Below the pieces are notes generated by a model. The model saw nothing but the letters and a program-made list of their open reading frames with translations, did not search any database and was not told where the DNA came from. Made by a program: the position numbers and the translations under genes. A stretch of DNA of 64,000 nt, from assembly GCA_035628995.1 (NCBI GenBank), contig DASPIR010000023.1, forward strand, positions 620,001-684,000. Reading direction: 5' to 3'. The DNA comes from Clostridia bacterium. Lineage in GTDB: Bacteria > Bacillota > Clostridia > Lutisporales > Lutisporaceae. This document shows positions 23,806 to 30,900 of this stretch, piece after piece. Position 1 is the stretch's first letter; the number at the start of each line of letters is the position of its first letter.

Positions 23806-24779
23806 TTCAGAACCTCCGGGTTAATACAAGCTTCAGGCATACCTCCTGTAAGCACACTGACGATGTTACGTGCTGCTATAAGTCCCATATTAGTCCTTGT
23901 TTCTATGGTAGCAGAAGCGATATGCGGTACTATAACAGCATTGTCCAGCTCTTTGAGTCCCGGCTCTATATCCGGCTCGTTCTCAAAGACATCCAGTCCT
24001 GCACCCCATATCTCACCATTCTTTAAGGCATATATCAGAGCCTTTTCATCAACAACAGGCCCACGGGAGGTATTAATGAACACTGCTGTATTCTTCATAA
24101 GCTTGAATTCCGTTTCACCTATATAGTGCCTCGTAGTTGGCGTCAAGGGTACATGAACGGATATAAAATCCGCTTCTCTTAGAAGTGTCTCTTTGTCAAC
24201 GAACCTCGCACCAAGCTGCTTTTCCATCTCGGCATTCGGTTTTGTACTGGTATATAAAATCTCCATATCGAAGCCCTTTGCCTTACTGGCAAAATTGAAG
24301 CCTATGCGGCCTGCTCCAATTACTCCAAGCTTCTTGCCAGTAATATCCCTGCCCAACAGCAGCATTGGCCCCCATCCCTTGAATTTTCCTGCTCTGGCAA
24401 ATCTGTCTGACTCAGCAATCCTTCTGGATACCGCGAACAAAAGCGCCCAAGCCAGGTCTGCCGTTGCATCATTGAGCACATCTGGAGTATTGGTAACTAT
24501 TATGCCTCTCTTTGAAGCCTCAGCAACATCAATATTATTGTATCCTACTGCATAGTTGGCAAATATCCTGCATTGTGAACCTGCGGCATCAAAAACCTCT
24601 GAATCTATTACATCTGTAAGCAAGCAAAGTACAGCGTCCATACCTCTTACTCCAGCCAGCAATTCTTCCCTTTCAAGTACTCTGTCGTGAGGATTTACTG
24701 TCACATCAAATTGTTCTCTCAAGCTATCAATTGCAGCTTCTGGAATCTGCCTTGTAACATACACTTTTTTTCTCATCAT
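23802..24779 (-). CDS. D-2-hydroxyacid dehydrogenase (glyoxylate/hydroxypyruvate reductase type)
   Basis: 325 residues. The NAD-binding fold has LGVIGAGRIG, and the catalytic Arg (FINTSRGPVVDE), Glu (DVFENEPD) and His (VPHIASAT) are all in place. Related to glyoxylate reductase GyaR, D-lactate dehydrogenase and phosphoglycerate dehydrogenase, but without the ACT/ASB domains of SerA. It likely reduces a 2-keto acid such as glyoxylate or hydroxypyruvate with NAD(P)H in the cytoplasm. Tandem ATGs follow TGGAGGAAGAAAG; I use the first. A REP-like element supplies the stop, so the last residues (CINPEVLK) may be shortened. The family is certain, the substrate not. Confidence 0.9.
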   Translation of the reverse strand: MMRKKVYVTRQIPEAAIDSLREQFDVTVNPHDRVLEREELLAGVRGMDAVLCLLTDVIDSEVFDAAGSQCRIFANYAVGYNNIDVAEASKRGIIVTNTPDVLNDATADLAWALLFAVSRRIAESDRFARAGKFKGWGPMLLLGRDITGKKLGVIGAGRIGFNFASKAKGFDMEILYTSTKPNAEMEKQLGARFVDKETLLREADFISVHVPLTPTTRHYIGETEFKLMKNTAVFINTSRGPVVDEKALIYALKNGEIWGAGLDVFENEPDIEPGLKELDNAVIVPHIASATIETRTNMGLIAARNIVSVLTGGMPEACINPEVLK

Positions 24780-24869
24780 CTTTCTTCCTCCACATTTGTC
24801 ATTCTACTTATATAATTATCGTTTCATCTGTTTAGTTTATTATATCAAAACGTATAATTGAACGCACTT

Positions 24870-24911
24870 ATAAAACAAAAAACCCATGAAGCTTTAACCC
24901 TCATAGGTTTT
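24870..24911 (-). terminator. Terminator of the PfpI-family gene
   Basis: AAAACC-ATGA arms (24878-24889 and 24899-24911) form an interrupted stem followed on the minus strand by TTTTTTGTTTTAT. It lies 14 bases after the stop at 24925. Confidence 0.65.
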
Positions 24912-24924
24912 AAATATTGAGTAT

Positions 24925-25446
24925 TTAGCTGTTACATAGAAGCTCCACATAAGCTTTCATATAATCAGGCAGATCCTGGGGCTTACGGCTCGAAACTATG
25001 TTGCTGTCCACCACCACAGGCTCATCTACCCATATCCCTCCTGCATTTGTCATATCATCCTTTATTCCCGGGGTGCTCGTTACCCTTTTACCCTTGAGAA
25101 TATTTGCAGAGATAAGTACCCAACCCGCATGACAGATTTGCCCAATAGGTTTTCCCGCTTCATTCATTCTCTTAACAAGCTCAAGCACTTCGGGGAATCT
25201 TCTCAATTTATCCGGTGCCCATCCACCCGGTACAAGAAGTCCATCATATTCATCACAACGTATGTCCGAGAAACAGAAATCTGAAACAGCAGGAACCCCA
25301 TATTTCCCAATATATTTGGTATTTGCCTTTTCCCCGACTATATGAACAGTGACACCTTCCTCTCTAAGCCTCAGAATCGGATACCACAGCTCCAAATCCT
25401 CAAATTGATCGTCTATGAGACAGATTACCCTGCAGTTTTTGTTCAT
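24925..25446 (-). CDS. DJ-1/PfpI family protein
   Basis: 173 residues, a single type-1 glutamine amidotransferase-like fold. Nucleophile C105-H106 lies in GQICHAGWVL, with acidic E16 in the DQFEDLELWYP region. PfpI/YhbO-type members act as stress-related proteases, deglycases or hydrolases, and activity cannot be assigned by sequence alone. It is cytoplasmic. The start follows TGGAGGTGTGGGTTA. It lies just downstream of the dhaKLM genes on the same strand (54 bases from DhaM), so methylglyoxal or aldehyde protection is a reasonable but unproven link. Confidence 0.87.
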   Translation of the reverse strand: MNKNCRVICLIDDQFEDLELWYPILRLREEGVTVHIVGEKANTKYIGKYGVPAVSDFCFSDIRCDEYDGLLVPGGWAPDKLRRFPEVLELVKRMNEAGKPIGQICHAGWVLISANILKGKRVTSTPGIKDDMTNAGGIWVDEPVVVDSNIVSSRKPQDLPDYMKAYVELLCNS

Positions 25447-25500
25447 TAACCCACACCTCCATCAATACCTTTGCTTACATATTACACCTTCTATTATTTA

Positions 25501-25902
25501 TCATCCATAAACTTTCTTAAGAAGGCTGCGGGATTCTTCTGCAGCAGCCAGTACGTTATCAATGCTATCGCCGATAGATGCCTGTACGGCAGCAATTATT
25601 GTCCCTTCCAGAATCGGAGCATCAGCAATTCTTATCCTTTTCCTAATACTGTCCTCCAAAAGCTCTATAGCTAAGGTACTGCTTAATACTGCGCTGCCAA
25701 GATCAACCATTACAACGACTCCATCGCCGGTATCAACTTTTTTTATAGCTTCCATAATTCTGATTGCATCTGTCCCAATACTTCCGTCCTCCAAACCGCC
25801 TACTGCAGCGATTGCTTCTTTTTCACCCGCCATTTGATCCGCCAATTCCTTAATTCCCTCAGCTGCTTTTGCACTATGGGACACAATTACTATACCAACC
25901 AT
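25501..25902 (-). CDS. dhaM: Dihydroxyacetone kinase phosphotransfer subunit DhaM (EIIA-man type)
   Basis: 133 residues, the short single-domain DhaM. Active-site H9 lies in GIVIVSHSAKAAEG; GDGVVVMVDLGSAVLSS is typical of the EIIA-mannose fold. It accepts phosphate from HPr and passes it to ADP bound in DhaL. The HPr and EI domains of E. coli DhaM are absent, as in most Firmicutes, so the general PTS must supply phosphate. It follows dhaL by three bases, third in the dhaKLM order. Cytoplasmic. Confidence 0.93.
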   Translation of the reverse strand: MVGIVIVSHSAKAAEGIKELADQMAGEKEAIAAVGGLEDGSIGTDAIRIMEAIKKVDTGDGVVVMVDLGSAVLSSTLAIELLEDSIRKRIRIADAPILEGTIIAAVQASIGDSIDNVLAAAEESRSLLKKVYG

Positions 25903-25905
25903 CTC

Positions 25906-26544
25906 TCATGCCTCCCGGATAGAGGATTTGCAATAATCCTTCAATACCTTGAGCAATATAAGGGAGGATGTTGCCCCGGGATCCTGATGCCCTATACTTC
26001 TTTCCCCCAAATACGAGGCCCTTCCTTTAGTAGCCTTTATCGTCTTTGTGTATTCAACTCCCTCTTCTGCCGCCTTACATGCCGACTCAAGACAGTCCGT
26101 AAGACTTTTATCCTCCTTTATTCCCCGAGAAAAGGCTTCGAGCGCAGGTTCAAGTGCATCCAGCATTGTCTTTTCACCCTTTACAGCCTTGCCTCTATCC
26201 TTTATACCCTGTATTGCTGCAGAGAGCATTTCCATAGCTTTTTCTCTGGTTATAAACCCAGCCCCTTGTGCTGCACTTGAAGCTCTTAAAAACGCAGTAC
26301 CATATAGAGGGCCTGAAGCTCCCCCAACTGTTGATATGAGGGTCATTCCTACTTTTTTAAGAACCGCCGAGATGTCTTCTTCCCCCGAATCCAAAAGCTT
26401 AGCTCTCACTGCATCAAAACCTCTTGACATATTTATGCCATGATCTGCATCTCCTATAGCCGCATCAAGGTTTGTAAGCATCTCTTTATTTTCATTTATG
26501 GCATCAGATATAGTATAAATTGCTTCATATATTTGGGAGTGCAT
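25906..26544 (-). CDS. dhaL: Dihydroxyacetone kinase ADP-binding subunit DhaL
   Basis: 212 residues. The Mg-ADP site acidic cluster NLDAAIGDADHGINMSRGF lies at about 26-43. GGASGPLYGTAFLRAS and the C-terminal GHQDPGATSSLILL are DhaL hallmarks. In the PTS-dependent system ADP stays bound as a cofactor that is re-phosphorylated by DhaM and donates to dihydroxyacetone held by DhaK. ATG 26544 follows GGGAGGGGAGTAAA. It overlaps nothing: the dhaK stop is 13 bases upstream. Confidence 0.93.
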   Translation of the reverse strand: MHSQIYEAIYTISDAINENKEMLTNLDAAIGDADHGINMSRGFDAVRAKLLDSGEEDISAVLKKVGMTLISTVGGASGPLYGTAFLRASSAAQGAGFITREKAMEMLSAAIQGIKDRGKAVKGEKTMLDALEPALEAFSRGIKEDKSLTDCLESACKAAEEGVEYTKTIKATKGRASYLGERSIGHQDPGATSSLILLKVLKDYCKSSIREA

Positions 26545-26557
26545 TTTACTCCCCTCC

Positions 26558-27553
26558 CTATATCTGAACAAAGGCTGGCGTATCAGCAGGAGCAAGCAGC
26601 AATTCCTTTAACTCCCCATCCAGCTTCAAGACAGTTATGGAGAATCCGGCCATTTCAAGTGAAGTCATATTGTTTCCTACATATGTGTGCACAATCTTTA
26701 TGCCCTTTTCGTTCAGCACTTCAGCTACTCTTCTGTTCACAATATAGAGCTCCATTAAAGGCGTACCACCCAAACCGTTTATCATAACTGCCACTTCATT
26801 ATCGGCATCTAAAGGCATATCTTCCAATATCTTCGCAAGCAAATGATCTGCAATCTCGTTGGCAGTTCTTATTTCTTCCCTGTGGGTACCTGGCTCCCCA
26901 TGAATTCCCATGCCAATCTCCACTTCATTTTCTTCCAAAGTAAAGCTGGATTTTCCGGCAGCTGGGACAATACACGGAGAAAGAGCCATTCCCATTGATC
27001 GCACGTTTGCAATTACTTTCTCTGCTGTCCGCTTTACTTCATTAAGCTCTGCTCCGGTTTCAGCCTTTGCACCCGCTACTTTATGGACAAAGATTGTGCC
27101 TGCTATTCCTCTTCTTCCCGATGTCCAAGTACTGTTTTCAACTGCAACGTCATCGTTTACAACAACACTGTCTACTTTTATGCCTTCAGCCTCGGCCATC
27201 TCTGCAGCCATTTCAAAGTTCAATATATCGCCTGTGTAATTCTTTATTACCAGCAATACACCCTTTCCACCATCTACAGCCTTTATTGCCTCAAAAACCT
27301 GGTCAGGAGTAGGTGAGGTAAATACAGCTCCAGCTACAGCTCCATCAAGCATACCTTTACCGACGAATCCCCCATGGGTAGGCTCATGCCCGCTTCCGCC
27401 GCCGCTCACCAGTGCAACCTTTGGGTTAGGAGCACTTGCTCTTACTAATACGTTTGTTCCTTCCAAACGTCTTATATAGGCAGGATGTGCAGCTACTACC
27501 CCCTTAAGCATTTCATCAACAACATTTTCAGGATTATTAATTATCTTTTTCAT
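26558..27553 (-). CDS. dhaK: Dihydroxyacetone kinase substrate-binding subunit DhaK
   Basis: 331 residues. The covalent substrate histidine is H218 (GIHGEPGTH), the same number as in E. coli DhaK; H56 lies in GGGSGHEPTHGGFVG. It forms a hemiaminal with dihydroxyacetone and yields dihydroxyacetone phosphate for glycolysis. First gene of dhaKLM; ATG 27553 follows AAGGGGGTTATCACA. No glycerol dehydrogenase, facilitator or DhaR/DhaS regulator is in the window. Three TTGTAC repeats 20-50 bases upstream look like an operator. Confidence 0.95.
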   Translation of the reverse strand: MKKIINNPENVVDEMLKGVVAAHPAYIRRLEGTNVLVRASAPNPKVALVSGGGSGHEPTHGGFVGKGMLDGAVAGAVFTSPTPDQVFEAIKAVDGGKGVLLVIKNYTGDILNFEMAAEMAEAEGIKVDSVVVNDDVAVENSTWTSGRRGIAGTIFVHKVAGAKAETGAELNEVKRTAEKVIANVRSMGMALSPCIVPAAGKSSFTLEENEVEIGMGIHGEPGTHREEIRTANEIADHLLAKILEDMPLDADNEVAVMINGLGGTPLMELYIVNRRVAEVLNEKGIKIVHTYVGNNMTSLEMAGFSITVLKLDGELKELLLAPADTPAFVQI

Positions 27554-27574
27554 TGTGATAACCCCCTTTTTTAT

Positions 27575-27603
27575 TTGTACTAAACTTGTACAGTAAATTG
27601 TAC
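27575..27603. promoter_or_regulatory. Triple TTGTAC direct repeat upstream of dhaK (candidate operator)
   Basis: TTGTAC occurs at 27575, 27586 and 27598, spaced 11 and 12 bases, one helical turn apart. On the transcribed strand it reads GTACAA three times just upstream of the dhaK ribosome site. The helical phasing suggests cooperative binding by a regulator. No regulator gene is adjacent. Confidence 0.5.
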
Positions 27604-27635
27604 TACGCTTAGTTCGAAATAAGACTAAAATTCCA

Positions 27636-27669
27636 AAGATAAAAAAGAAAAAACTGCCCTAAGGCAGTT
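27636..27669 (-). terminator. Terminator overlapping a stop codon
   Basis: AACTGCC (27652-27658) and GGCAGTT (27663-27669) form a tight stem followed on the minus strand by TTTTTTCTTTTTTATC. It begins at the stop of the 69-aa gene. Confidence 0.85.
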
Positions 27670-27878
27670 CAATCCCCCGCAGTCATTATACCCAAGGCCC
27701 CTTCTTCATCGATAATATCCTGAATCTTATCTACCTGAGATACTATCGCTCTGTTTATACTATGCTGAACAGTTGGGCTTTCCATATCCTTCACTGCAGG
27801 ATAGTCAATTGTCACCATATCGTCTTGAGTAGTAATCCTTCTCGTGGATATACGCACCGGATTTTGTATAACGCTCAT
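27669..27878 (-). CDS. Short protein resembling the start of DUF4163/RsiV-type domains
   Basis: 69 residues. VRISTRRITTQDDMVTIDYP, AVKDMESPTVQHSINRAI and VSQVDKIQDII resemble the N-terminal strand-helix unit of DUF4163 (PdaC/RsiV-type) domains. The protein stops after that unit and lacks the signal/transmembrane region and the DUF3298 part. A terminator overlaps its stop codon, so the short gene looks like a settled unit rather than a random break. The start follows GAAGCGGTGAGGT. It diverges from the GerP-like cluster. It is either a minimal stand-alone domain or the remnant of a longer gene. Confidence 0.6.
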   Translation of the reverse strand: MSVIQNPVRISTRRITTQDDMVTIDYPAVKDMESPTVQHSINRAIVSQVDKIQDIIDEEGALGIMTAGD

Positions 27879-27968
27879 ACCTCACCGCTTCTTTCTTTTC
27901 TCTATAGAAAATAAAGTCTATAACATCATATTCAACAACTTCCCTGGTTGTTCCGTCTGTTCTTGTGG

Positions 27969-27995
27969 CACTTGCCAAAAGCACGGCATATTATG
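27969..27995 (+). promoter_or_regulatory. Candidate mother-cell sigma (SigK/SigE-like) promoter for the GerP-like cluster
   Basis: GGCATATTATG (-10 like, 27985-27995), with CAC about 15 bases upstream, roughly matches the SigK pattern AC...CATAnnnTA. It lies 43 bases before the first gene of the cluster. B. subtilis gerP is expressed in the mother cell late in sporulation, which makes this plausible. The match is not exact. Confidence 0.35.
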
Positions 27996-28037
27996 TAGAG
28001 AGAAAATTTGCTTGTATTTACGAAAGGGGTGTACTGC

Positions 28038-28283
28038 ATGCCTGACCTGATTATTTTTAATTGTATTGCTGCAAACAACATGAATAAAAATGCTGCTATA
28101 TTCGTTGGGGATAATTCTGCCTCCGGCTGGGATTCCAATAACAAGATCGAGAATGTCATAAACCAGACTGTTGGCGCAGCAAACGTTTTTACAGCCATAC
28201 TGACAATGTTGAACGATAATGACATCATTGATACTCCGATTGTTGATAGTGATGTAGAATCAGCTCCAGCAGTTCAAGCATAG
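28038..28283 (+). CDS. GerPA/GerPF-like spore protein 1
   Basis: 81 residues. MPDLIIFNCIAANNMNKNAA is followed by IFVGDN, a GWDSNNK segment and an N-rich stretch, then LNDNDIIDTPIVD. The layout (short strand, G-N-ground core, D-D-D tail) matches the GerPA/GerPF family (PF10676), small spore-coat proteins needed for germinant access. ATG 28038 is preceded by GAAAGGGGTGTACTGC. It is the first of five related genes in the cluster and most similar to the second. The family match is by pattern, not by search. Confidence 0.68.
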   Translation: MPDLIIFNCIAANNMNKNAAIFVGDNSASGWDSNNKIENVINQTVGAANVFTAILTMLNDNDIIDTPIVDSDVESAPAVQA

Positions 28284-28295
28284 GATGTGATTTGT

Positions 28296-28598
28296 ATGCC
28301 TCAGAACAATATGGTCACTTTTAATAACATACTGGTAAATTCAGTGTATACAAACTCAGGGATTTTTGTCGGTACAAATTCCCAAGTTAATTGGAATTCC
28401 AACAATAATAACAAGTCAGGCTTCGGCTCCGTTCTGGGAGCCAGAAATGTAGTAAGCCATGCAGTCAATATATTCATGGACAACGACTTGATAGACACCC
28501 CAATTTTTAATGGGGCAGCACTGCCCCCCAGCACGAAGGGGAAGGATAATATAACAATCTATGGGTGCCATAGAATAAAAAAAGAACATGCCGATTAA
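28296..28598 (+). CDS. GerPA/GerPF-like spore protein 2
   Basis: 100 residues. MVTFNNILVNSVYTNSGIFV then GTNSQVNWNSNNNNKSGFGS and a MDNDLIDTPIF tail parallel gene 1 closely (NDNDIIDTP against DNDLIDTP), so they are tandem paralogues. The C-terminal tail after residue 75 is charged and differs. Spacing to gene 1 is 12 bases with AGGATGTG as ribosome site. As a GerPA/PF-type protein it would belong to the coat or coat-cortex interface of the spore. Its exact partner is unknown. Confidence 0.68.
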   Translation: MPQNNMVTFNNILVNSVYTNSGIFVGTNSQVNWNSNNNNKSGFGSVLGARNVVSHAVNIFMDNDLIDTPIFNGAALPPSTKGKDNITIYGCHRIKKEHAD

Positions 28599-28686
28599 AT
28601 TGTTTTGGCACAGATTTATGACTTTACTCATAAGATAATATAGAATGGCTGGATTCCATTCATATATAAAGCTTGGAGTGGTCTGA

Positions 28687-28956
28687 ATGCTTGTAGAAAA
28701 GCCACGTATCGATATCACTTTAAATAACATCTGCATAAACTCAATAGTGTCCAACTCCGGGGTATTTGCAGGGCGTAATATTCAATACCTGTGGCGTTCA
28801 AACAGAACCACTCAATCCGGCTTTGGTACTGTCACAGGGGAAAACAATACCTTGGAAAGCCCCTTTAATGTAGTAACCGATCCTGACAGCAGCAGCGAAC
28901 TGATAAAATACCTGGAAGAACTGTTAAGTGCAAGAATTGGAAAGCGGGGAATATAA
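28687..28956 (+). CDS. GerPA/GerPF-like spore protein 3
   Basis: 89 residues. Core: ITLNNICINSIVSNSGVFAG, RNIQYLWRSNRTTQSGFGTV, GENN. The SNSGVFxGxN...W.S......GFG pattern is shared with proteins 2 and 4. The C-terminal third is a short amphipathic helix (SSSELIKYLEELLSARIG). CTTGGAGTGGTCTGA precedes ATG. Its stop abuts the ATG of the next gene (no gap), so the two are coupled. Spore-coat role inferred. Confidence 0.68.
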   Translation: MLVEKPRIDITLNNICINSIVSNSGVFAGRNIQYLWRSNRTTQSGFGTVTGENNTLESPFNVVTDPDSSSELIKYLEELLSARIGKRGI

Positions 28957-29154
28957 ATGGTCAGAATAGAATTTGGGGACTTAATAATCGAGCAGCTTTC
29001 AGACTCCTCAGGGGTGTTTTCCGGTGACAATTTTCAGGCGAAGTGGCGTTCATGGATGAAAGTTGACGAGGGCTTCGGTACTTTAGAAGGAGATTTCAAT
29101 AATTCTTTAAATAATCAAAGTGCAGTAATAAGAACGTGCATGGAAGACAAGTAA
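28957..29154 (+). CDS. GerPA/GerPF-like spore protein 4
   Basis: 65 residues, the shortest paralogue: IEFGDLIIEQLSDSSGVFSG, DNFQAKWRSWMKVDEGFGTL, EGDFNN. It keeps the SSGVFxGxN, W.S and GFG positions of the set but lacks the D-rich tail. It starts directly after the preceding stop, with GGGGA in the end of the previous gene as ribosome site. Small, soluble, no membrane segment. Coat-protein role inferred from the cluster. Confidence 0.65.
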   Translation: MVRIEFGDLIIEQLSDSSGVFSGDNFQAKWRSWMKVDEGFGTLEGDFNNSLNNQSAVIRTCMEDK

Positions 29155-29190
29155 CAACCGCTGCTATTATGAGAGGCGGAGTGAATTCTG

Positions 29191-29502
29191 ATGGGAAAAC
29201 GTGATGAAAGTAATTCTGATAATCTCCTGCTGCGGGAAATCTACAAGAAGCTAATGTCTATCGAAGGAGAAGTGGAAAAGCTTAAAAGCAGACCTGAATA
29301 CCATATTAAAGTAGAAAAGTTGGATGTGCAGCAGCTGGAAAACCTCATTTTCCGCCTTGACACACTGGATATAAAGGATTTAAGCGGTACTCTAAATATA
29401 GGCAATAATTTCGATACAAAAAAAACTTCTTGCAACGTGGTTGAAAAAAACAGCAAAAAAGGCAAGGGCAAAAAAAACAGTAAAGACAAGGAGGAGTCCT
29501 AA
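29191..29502 (+). CDS. GerPC-like spore protein
   Basis: 103 residues. A helical N-terminal half (LLLREIYKKLMSIEGEVEKL) leads to RPEYHIKVEKLDVQQLEN and LDTLDIKDLSGTLNIGNNFD. The P-Y-x-I-x-KxxxL...L.GTLNIG pattern is the signature end of GerPC in Bacillus, which acts with GerPA/PF proteins in spore permeability to germinants. A Lys-rich tail (KKGKGKKNSKDKEES) is appended. GAGGCGGAGTGAATTCTG precedes ATG. The next gene starts one base inside its stop. This gene is the best evidence that the cluster is gerP-related. Confidence 0.72.
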   Translation: MGKRDESNSDNLLLREIYKKLMSIEGEVEKLKSRPEYHIKVEKLDVQQLENLIFRLDTLDIKDLSGTLNIGNNFDTKKTSCNVVEKNSKKGKGKKNSKDKEES

Positions 29503-29828
29503 TGGATAACCTATCTCCGGTATTTTTCATAGGTAATATCCGTATCGGCACAGTTGAGGGAGCTTCCTGCATTAATCTGGGCAATAACCTGCCTGTGGGT
29601 TTTCAGAGCTTTAAGAAGCAGAATCAGGGCTTTGGTTCTATATGCGGTGATAATAATGATATTGCTGAGTTGTGCTCAGTGCTTAAAGATACAAACGTGG
29701 TAGACATGCTGAATCAATCGGGCAATGATGAGGTTCCAGACTGGGTGAAGAGACTGGCCTCTGAAAAATTCAGCCTTGGTGATAAAGAATCATCCAGGCA
29801 GTCCAAATCCGAACACAAATTTAAATAA
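29502..29828 (+). CDS. GerPA/GerPF-like spore protein 5
   Basis: 108 residues. VFFIGNIRIGTVEGASCINL, GNNLPVGFQSFKKQNQGFGS and ICGDNND repeat the G-N...GFG.I.GDNN pattern of the neighbouring proteins. KDTNVVDML echoes the D-x-D tail, and a charged C-terminal extension follows. It overlaps the GerPC-like stop by one base (TAATG), with AAGGAGGAGTCC as ribosome site. Coupled translation with the GerPC-like gene suggests the two products act together. Confidence 0.68.
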   Translation: MDNLSPVFFIGNIRIGTVEGASCINLGNNLPVGFQSFKKQNQGFGSICGDNNDIAELCSVLKDTNVVDMLNQSGNDEVPDWVKRLASEKFSLGDKESSRQSKSEHKFK

Positions 29829-29870
29829 AAAATATCAAAATATAAATATAACTTATAGGAAGTGATTTTG

Positions 29871-30413
29871 TTGAGTAATCCCGGACAATACTATGATCCC
29901 ACACAGATGAGCGCCAAGCTTAAAAATATGTTTTTGAAAGGCGATACATCAGAGCTTCCCAGCTTCATTCAGGAGGTATTGATGCAGTCCATCGCCAATC
30001 CATTGACTCAGGCTCTGTTGGCTCCTTTGGCCCAATCCTTGGCGGCACCCCTTTCTCAGTACTTCAGCAGTCCAATGTCTCAGAATGTAAAAAGTGAGTC
30101 TGTGATATATGCGGAGCCTACACCAACAAACACAAACAGCTTGAATCCACAGCTTTTTGAGATACATGGCTTTGTGGTCATTAGAACTCCAATACCTGAA
30201 GGTGTAGACGAGAATGATATTAAAGTATTAATCGCACCCAGCCATGTAACTATAAAAGGTGATCCTTCTGGCAACGACCACATTATCCCTCTTCCACAGG
30301 GTACAAAAAAAGAAGGTGCTACTGCAGCCTTCAAGAATAGAATATTGGAGGTTCAAATTCCAAGGGAAATAGAAGCTCTAACTTTCGATGAGGTTACTGT
30401 ACAATATCTGTAG
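29871..30413 (+). CDS. Hsp20-fold protein with repetitive Leu/Ala/Pro N-terminus
   Basis: About 180 residues. The N-terminal half contains an ALLAPLAQSLAAPLSQYFSS repeat-like amphipathic stretch. The C-terminal half (FEIHGFVVIRTPIPEGVDEN, VLIAPSHVTIKGDPSG, RILEVQIPREI) has the strand order of an alpha-crystallin/Hsp20 domain, but the classic A-x-x-x-n-GvL motif is altered to FKNRILEVQIP. I choose TTG 29871, with AGGAAG eight bases upstream; GTG 29862 is the alternative. It follows the GerP-like genes and converges with a second Hsp20 gene. A spore-coat chaperone (CotM/CotP-like) is possible. Confidence 0.65.
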   Translation: MSNPGQYYDPTQMSAKLKNMFLKGDTSELPSFIQEVLMQSIANPLTQALLAPLAQSLAAPLSQYFSSPMSQNVKSESVIYAEPTPTNTNSLNPQLFEIHGFVVIRTPIPEGVDENDIKVLIAPSHVTIKGDPSGNDHIIPLPQGTKKEGATAAFKNRILEVQIPREIEALTFDEVTVQYL

Positions 30414-30422
30414 ACAGAGACG

Positions 30423-30866
30423 CTATTCACTAAAATTAATTGATATTTCTTTTTCATCTCCAACTGTAAGCCTTGGTATGTGGATTTCCACAAGGCCGCC
30501 TTTGAATTGTGCCTCTATAGGACCATCGGGAACAATATCATCAGGCAATAGAATTTCTCGTTTGAAGCTCCCACGAAACCTCTCCCTTTGAAGAATTTCC
30601 TCCTCTGTTACCGTGTATGTCGTAGGAATTTCACCACTGATAAAGAGCTTCATCCCTTTAATTCTTATTGTCAATTTATCCGCCGACATAAGCCCCGGTG
30701 TCTCAACCACTACAACCACCTGTTCATCTGTCTTATATATGTCAATAGGTGGTCCCTGCTTTGGAATCATTTTGTTTATCTCGTACCAAAAGTCTTCCCC
30801 CAATATCTGCTGTGCCTTTTCAGGCATACCCTTCCATTCAAATATCTTTCCTTTTCCATCCGGCAT
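30423..30866 (-). CDS. Hsp20 family protein (small heat shock / spore coat type)
   Basis: 147 residues. The alpha-crystallin domain spans about 35-147: PPIDIYKTDEQVVVVVETPG, ADKLTIRIKGMKLFISGEIP, then RGSFKREILLPDDI and FKGGLVEIHIPRL. The latter matches the conserved GxLxxxxP motif. These ATP-independent chaperones hold unfolding proteins; in Bacillus some (CotM, CotP) are coat proteins. ATG 30866 follows TTGGAGGTGTTTGGTA; TTG 30872 is too close to the site. It converges with the Hsp20-like gene ten bases away and lies beside superoxide dismutase on its own strand. Confidence 0.85.
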   Translation of the reverse strand: MPDGKGKIFEWKGMPEKAQQILGEDFWYEINKMIPKQGPPIDIYKTDEQVVVVVETPGLMSADKLTIRIKGMKLFISGEIPTTYTVTEEEILQRERFRGSFKREILLPDDIVPDGPIEAQFKGGLVEIHIPRLTVGDEKEISINFSE

Positions 30867-30900
30867 TACCAAACACCTCCAAGTTATAGCTGCCTGTCAG

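Noticed and set aside
25834-26280. 148-codon plus-strand frame
   Set aside because: Antisense shadow of dhaL, which has full catalytic motifs on the minus strand.
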